Of a stretch of DNA of 64,000 nt, positions 60,150 through 64,000 are shown one piece after another. The notes beneath the pieces are model-generated. The model searched no databases. It saw only the letters and a program-made list of their open reading frames with translations, and was not told the origin of the DNA. Where the stretch lies: NCBI RefSeq assembly GCF_036023875.1, contig NZ_CP107931.1:4402001-4466000 (forward strand), written 5' to 3'. The DNA is from Mycobacterium sp. NBC_00419. Lineage in GTDB: Bacteria > Actinomycetota > Actinomycetes > Mycobacteriales > Mycobacteriaceae. The first letter of the stretch is position 1. Every line of letters begins with the position of its first letter. The position numbers and the translations under genes were made by a program.

Positions 60150-61301
60150 TCAGGGCCCCTGATCGAATCGGTACGGGGCGACCAATGGATTGGCCTTGGT
60201 GTAGGGGCTGGGGAACTGGCCGATGGTGCGACCCCACTGCATCTCCAGTTCTGTCAGATCGCCCTCCCAGCGGGTGCCGGTGAAGATGCCCTGGTCGATC
60301 CGGCTCAAGGTGAGGTCGACGATCGCGGTCATGTTCGCGTAATCCCCGCGCTGCCACTTCTCGATGGTCTCGTTGGGGAACGGGAACGTCAGGATCAGGC
60401 TCAGCGCACGGGTCATGCTCGGTCCGGCGTTGGCCAGCGATTCCAGGACCGGCCCGATGTCTTTGAGTTCCTTGACCAAGCTGGCCTTGCTCTGGTCAAC
60501 CGTGCTGACGACCCGTTCACCGAACTTGCCCAAGGCATCGGCGGCCTCGGCGAGGTTCTCGCGCTCGTTGTTGAGGACGGCCAACGCCTCGGGAACCGTC
60601 TTGAGCGCCTTATCCAGTGTCGCCTGATTCGCCGCGAACGTGCCGGCGACCTTGTTGAGGCTCTCGGTGGCGGCGATGACGTCGTCGGTCTGGTCGTTGA
60701 AGTTGGCGGCGAACTTATCGAGCTCGCTGATCATGCTGCGCAAGTCCTGCTCGCGGCCGCGGAAGGCCGTGCTGAACGCTTCGGTGATGTCCTGAACCTG
60801 GCCCAGGCCGCCACCGTTGAGCACCATCGAGACCGCGGCGAGGGTCTGTTCGACGGTGGGGTAGGACGCCGAGTGGGACAGCGGGATCAGCGAGCCCTCG
60901 TGGAGTCGGCCCTGCGCCGGTTCGTCTGTGGGAGGGCTCAATTCGATGTGCTGGGAACCCAGGATGCTGGTCAGTCCGATCTTGGCAATCGCGTTCGCCG
61001 GCATCGCCACGCCGCCGTCGAGGCGCATCGTGACCAGCGCATGCCAGCCCTGCAGCTCGATCTTGGTGATGTGACCGACGGTGGCGTCGCCGACGCGAAC
61101 CCGGGAGTTGGGCTGAATGTTGTTGATATCGGGCATCTCTGCCTTGATCTCGAACGAGCCAGGTCCATTGCCGGTGGTACCGGGCAAGGGCAGCGAGTTC
61201 AATCCCTGCCAGCTGGTGAGATCACACCCTGACGATCCGCCCGCAAGGACCGCGATCAGCGCCACGGTGACTGCCCTGCGGCACCACGCGCGGCGTATCA
61301 C
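60150..61301 (-). CDS. mceE: Mce family lipoprotein MceE (mce locus 2)
   Basis: A 383-residue Mce lipoprotein. Basic start, hydrophobic stretch and a lipobox ending in G-G-S-S-G-C-D near residue 26. The Mce domain contains N-S-R-V-R-V-G-D-A-T-V-G-H-I-T and L-G-S-Q-H-I-E-L. Start GTG 61301 forms a GTGA overlap with the mceD stop; the frame stays open upstream inside mceD. Helical repeats rich in Leu and Asn follow. Confidence 0.92.
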   Translation of the reverse strand: MIRRAWCRRAVTVALIAVLAGGSSGCDLTSWQGLNSLPLPGTTGNGPGSFEIKAEMPDINNIQPNSRVRVGDATVGHITKIELQGWHALVTMRLDGGVAMPANAIAKIGLTSILGSQHIELSPPTDEPAQGRLHEGSLIPLSHSASYPTVEQTLAAVSMVLNGGGLGQVQDITEAFSTAFRGREQDLRSMISELDKFAANFNDQTDDVIAATESLNKVAGTFAANQATLDKALKTVPEALAVLNNERENLAEAADALGKFGERVVSTVDQSKASLVKELKDIGPVLESLANAGPSMTRALSLILTFPFPNETIEKWQRGDYANMTAIVDLTLSRIDQGIFTGTRWEGDLTELEMQWGRTIGQFPSPYTKANPLVAPYRFDQGP

Positions 61302-62611
61302 GAGCCACCACCGGTGGCCGGGGACATCAATCCTGCCAGTCCGGCGTTCGGGTCGGTCTGTTGCACCGGCGACGTCTCGGCGGCCAGCGGCGCACCCGGT
61401 TTCGCGGCGGGCGCGGGTGCGGCCGGGGGAGCCGGCGGCACAAAGTCCGGACGCATCCAGTCCTCGCTGTAGGTCACCTCGTTGGGCCGGGCTTGGGCCC
61501 CGACGAAGAAGTTCTCCCCGATCGGGGGGAAGTTGTACTGCCGGTTCTTGATGATCGGCGCCAGATACTGCACGCACAGTTTCGAGGCCTGTTCGGCGCC
61601 GAGGCGCGATGCGGCCTGAATGGCCCCGCACAGGAACGAGATCGGATTGGCGAAGTTGTTCACCGCCAGCGCTCCGGTGAACGCGCCGTTGGCGGGTTCG
61701 TAGATGTTGTTGAAGTTCTGGACGGTGGAGGGCGCGATGTGCAGTGTCTGCTTGATGTCATCGAGGCTGTCGTTGAGCGCCGTGCTGATCGAGGCCAGTT
61801 TGTCCGCCGTCGTCCCGATGGTGTCACCGTTCTCGTCGACGAAGGTCTTGACGTCGGCGATCACGGCGTTCATGTCAACGAAGGCGTCACCGATCTTGCC
61901 CGGATCGGAGGCCAGCACACCGCTCACCGAGGCGAGGTTGTTGTTGAGTTGGCCGAGCAGATCGCTGCTGCCGCGCAGCGCTGTGACGAGGATGGACAGG
62001 TTCTTCAGCGTGGAGAAGATGTCTCCGCTGTGGTCACCGAGCACCGACATCGCTTGGGAGAGTTTAAGAATGGTCTCGCGGATGGCGCCGCCCTGGCCGC
62101 GCAGGTTGTCCGCGGTGGTGTTGATGAACGACCCCAGCGTGCTGACCCCGCCGGGCTCGGTCGGCGCCAGAAGTTCGGTCAGGCGCTTGAGCTGGGCACG
62201 GACCTCGTCCCATTCGACGGGTACGGCGGTGCGGTCACGGGGAATCACCGCACCGTCGGCGAGGGTGGGGCCGCCCGCGTAGACCGGCGTCAGCTGGATG
62301 GCCCGGCCGGTGACGAGCATGGGGGACAGGATCGCTGCTTTGACATCGGCCGGCACTTTGAACTTGCGGTCGAACCAGAACGAGACTTTGACGCCGTCGG
62401 GTTGCGGCTGGACGCTCTCCACCTGGCCCACCGGCACCCCGAGGATGCGGACATCGTCGCCGGGGAACAGCGCAATGCTGTTCTCGAAATAGCCGACGAC
62501 CTCGGTGCGGGACATATGGTCGGCCGCTCGGACGGCCAGTACGCCGCCGGCGATCACGGTGAGGGCGAGGATCGTGGCGATCAGGGTGCGGGACTTGCGC
62601 AGCGTGGTCAT
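61298..62611 (-). CDS. mceD: Mce family protein MceD (mce locus 2)
   Basis: A 437-residue Mce protein. Membrane segment at about 9-28, Mce domain with F-P-G-D-D-V-R-I-L-G-V-P-V-G-Q-V and M-L-V-T-G-R-A-I-Q-L. The C-terminus has two cysteines (F-L-C-G-A-I and K-L-C-V-Q-Y) and ends in an Ala/Pro-rich tail of about 45 residues. ATGA overlap with mceC. Confidence 0.92.
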   Translation of the reverse strand: MTTLRKSRTLIATILALTVIAGGVLAVRAADHMSRTEVVGYFENSIALFPGDDVRILGVPVGQVESVQPQPDGVKVSFWFDRKFKVPADVKAAILSPMLVTGRAIQLTPVYAGGPTLADGAVIPRDRTAVPVEWDEVRAQLKRLTELLAPTEPGGVSTLGSFINTTADNLRGQGGAIRETILKLSQAMSVLGDHSGDIFSTLKNLSILVTALRGSSDLLGQLNNNLASVSGVLASDPGKIGDAFVDMNAVIADVKTFVDENGDTIGTTADKLASISTALNDSLDDIKQTLHIAPSTVQNFNNIYEPANGAFTGALAVNNFANPISFLCGAIQAASRLGAEQASKLCVQYLAPIIKNRQYNFPPIGENFFVGAQARPNEVTYSEDWMRPDFVPPAPPAAPAPAAKPGAPLAAETSPVQQTDPNAGLAGLMSPATGGGS

Positions 62612-63966
62612 TGCGATCCCCCGGCCTGGGCGTCGGCGGGTTGTTCACCGGGCGCTGTCACGAGGAACGGCGCCGGCGTGGGTTCGGGGACCGACGCAAT
62701 CCCAGGTGGCGACGCGGCCGGCGGGCCCGGCGGCGGGCCACCCGGCGGCGGTGCGGGCAGCGGCTCCCGGTACGGGTAGCAGCCCGTGGGGCCGGGCAGC
62801 GCCAAACCTGGCGGGCCGCAACCCTGGTCGCCCGGGTTGCCGGTGATCGCGTCGGGCAGATTGAGGTGCGGCTCGCCGCCCTGACCGGTGCGCGGGTAGG
62901 GGACCGGCAGAGCCGGCGTGGCCGGCTGGCCCACCTGGGGATCGGTGCGCAGCGAGGGCAGCAGGGTGGCCGGGTCGACACCGAGGTCGGAGAACGCCGC
63001 GTCGATGAACGGCTGGACGAACTGACCAGGGAACAGGTTGACCACGTAGGCCTTGAAGAACGGCCCGGAGGACACCGATTCGCCCAGCGACATCGCATAG
63101 CTGTTGAGTCGCTTGACCGCTTCCTGGACACGTTCCTTGCGGTCGTCGACGATGGTCAAGACCCCGTTCAGCTTCTCTAGGGCCGGCTTGAGCTGCGCCC
63201 GGTTGTCGGCGATGAAGCCCCTCAGTTGTTTGGATACGGCCGAGATGTTGCGCCAGATCCGGTCGAGGGCTGCGCTCTGTTCGTTGAGTGCGAGCAACAA
63301 GGAGTTGGTCTGCCGCACCAGAGTGACGATCTGGTCGGTCCGCTTGGCCAGCACGTCGGTGGTCTTGGCGGCGTTGTCCAGCAGGTTGCGAAGCTGGGCG
63401 TCCTGCTTGTTCAGTGTCTCGGAGAATCGCGCCACGCCGGCCACCGCGTTGCGCAGATCCGGCGGGGTGTTGGCGAAGGTCTGGGCCATGGTGGCCAGCG
63501 AGGCCGACAACTGGTCGGTGTTCAGCCCGCTGATCGTGTTGGTCAGATCGCCCAGCGCGTCGGGCAATTGGTAGGGCGATGTCGTCCGGTCGATCGGGAT
63601 CGGAGCCGACAGATCGCCGTCACCGCGCGGAATGACGTCGAGCATCTTGGTGCCCAGCAGACCCTTCGTCTTGATCGCCGCCGTCGTGCGCTCACCGAGG
63701 TGCACGTCGCCCTTGATCCGGAACTTCACCAGGACGTGCTGGCCGTCGAGTTCAATACTGGACACCTTGCCGATCGGTAGGCCTGACACCTCCACGCCGG
63801 CACCGGTGAACAATCCGCCCGCGTCGGCGAATTGGGCGGAATAGTTGCGACCGGGGTTGAGGAACGGCAGCTTCTGCCAGTTCAGGGCACCCATGACGAT
63901 TCCGGTGATCACGACGGCACCGACGGCGCCGAGGATGAAGGGGCTGCGTTCGGAGAACGATTTCAT
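62608..63966 (-). CDS. mceC: Mce family protein MceC (mce locus 2)
   Basis: A 452-residue Mce protein. Membrane segment at about 9-28, Mce domain with F-T-G-A-G-V-E-V-S-G-L-P-I-G-K-V and G-L-L-G-T-K-M-L-D-V. The last 120 residues are very rich in Pro and Gly with two cysteines (Q-G-C-G-P-P-G and T-G-C-Y-P-Y), a low-complexity periplasmic tail. ATG 63966 overlaps the mceB stop by ATGA; the GTG at 63978 is less likely. Confidence 0.9.
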   Translation of the reverse strand: MKSFSERSPFILGAVGAVVITGIVMGALNWQKLPFLNPGRNYSAQFADAGGLFTGAGVEVSGLPIGKVSSIELDGQHVLVKFRIKGDVHLGERTTAAIKTKGLLGTKMLDVIPRGDGDLSAPIPIDRTTSPYQLPDALGDLTNTISGLNTDQLSASLATMAQTFANTPPDLRNAVAGVARFSETLNKQDAQLRNLLDNAAKTTDVLAKRTDQIVTLVRQTNSLLLALNEQSAALDRIWRNISAVSKQLRGFIADNRAQLKPALEKLNGVLTIVDDRKERVQEAVKRLNSYAMSLGESVSSGPFFKAYVVNLFPGQFVQPFIDAAFSDLGVDPATLLPSLRTDPQVGQPATPALPVPYPRTGQGGEPHLNLPDAITGNPGDQGCGPPGLALPGPTGCYPYREPLPAPPPGGPPPGPPAASPPGIASVPEPTPAPFLVTAPGEQPADAQAGGSQ

Positions 63967-64000
63967 TTCGGTGTGCACCGCCCGGTGTCCTGGCCGGCCA
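63963..64000 (-). CDS. mceB: MceB (mce locus 2), last codons only
   Basis: Reading the minus strand in from base 64000, the frame ending at TGA 63965-63963 gives A-G-Q-D-T-G-R-C-T-P-K, a typical MceB C-terminus. The stop overlaps the mceC ATG as ATGA. The rest of the gene, and presumably mceA and yrbE genes, lie to the right of the window. Confidence 0.75.
   Translation of the reverse strand, partial: AGQDTGRCTPK

Noticed and set aside
61361..62779. Plus-strand ORF of 472 codons opposite mceD of locus 2
   Set aside because: Antisense shadow; no domain pattern, and mceD is clearly coding with 4-base overlaps to its neighbours.
1..64000. Insertion sequences, integrases, attachment sites, tRNA or rRNA genes
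   Set aside because: No transposase or integrase motif, no terminal repeats and no cloverleaf-like intergenic segment were found by eye; a tRNA or covariance search would be decisive.

Overview
The window is high-GC DNA whose gene content points to a rapidly growing mycobacterium (Mycolicibacterium or Mycobacterium). The evidence is two yrbE/mce loci, a PGRS-type glycine-rich protein, F420/deazaflavin-dependent oxidoreductases, many FadE/FadD/thiolase/crotonase paralogues, a soluble P450 with a 3Fe-4S ferredoxin, and dense operons linked by ATGA, GTGA or TGATG overlaps. No species can be named from the sequence alone.

Layout. 1-6844 (+): tail of a catabolic operon (two crotonases, a Rieske ring-hydroxylating oxygenase alpha/beta pair, a small partner ORF, a thiolase, an HMG-CoA-synthase-like/DUF35 fusion and an SCP-x-type thiolase). 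6854-11570: GMC oxidoreductase, TetR regulator, quinone oxidoreductase, nitroreductase and SnoaL-like protein. 11983-20756: two acyl-CoA ligases, an LLM flavin oxidoreductase, then MaoC hydratase, NTF2/crotonase fusion, FadE and an FAD oxidoreductase. 21271-28846 (+): SCP2 protein, acyl-CoA ligase, P450, two SDRs, a membrane protein, an orphan NorE/NorF-like pair and a CitE-type lyase. 28933-36544: FadE, FadA6-like thiolase, TetR, SDR, ferredoxin, ferredoxin reductase, FadE and a second, paralogous TetR. Together 1-36.5 kb looks like a beta-oxidation-type island for a hydrophobic, probably cyclic or branched substrate: oxygenase and P450 for ring or chain attack, CoA ligases for activation, FadE, hydratase, SDR and thiolase for chain shortening, and CitE or SCP-x enzymes for non-standard C-C cleavage. 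The substrate is not determined.

36.9-64 kb: DUF3297 protein, small secreted protein, a complete mce locus on the minus strand (yrbEA, yrbEB, mceA-F, a mas gene and a secreted FG-GAP-like protein), a PGRS protein with a signal peptide instead of a PE domain, DUF202 and Ddn-like proteins, an MgtA-type P-ATPase, a small amidohydrolase/aldolase/CoA-ligase module, a CAP protein, and the 3' part of a second mce locus (last codons of mceB, then mceC-F), which runs off the right edge.

The most notable observation is a recurring 16-bp operator-like palindrome, TYTAAY-N4-RTTARA. It occurs at nine or ten sites, each just upstream of an island transcription unit between 8.4 and 35.8 kb, and none was found in the mce region. 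Two TetR paralogues with nearly identical recognition helices sit among the sites, one of them in an operon that carries a perfect copy. This suggests a local, previously unrecognised (to me) regulon.
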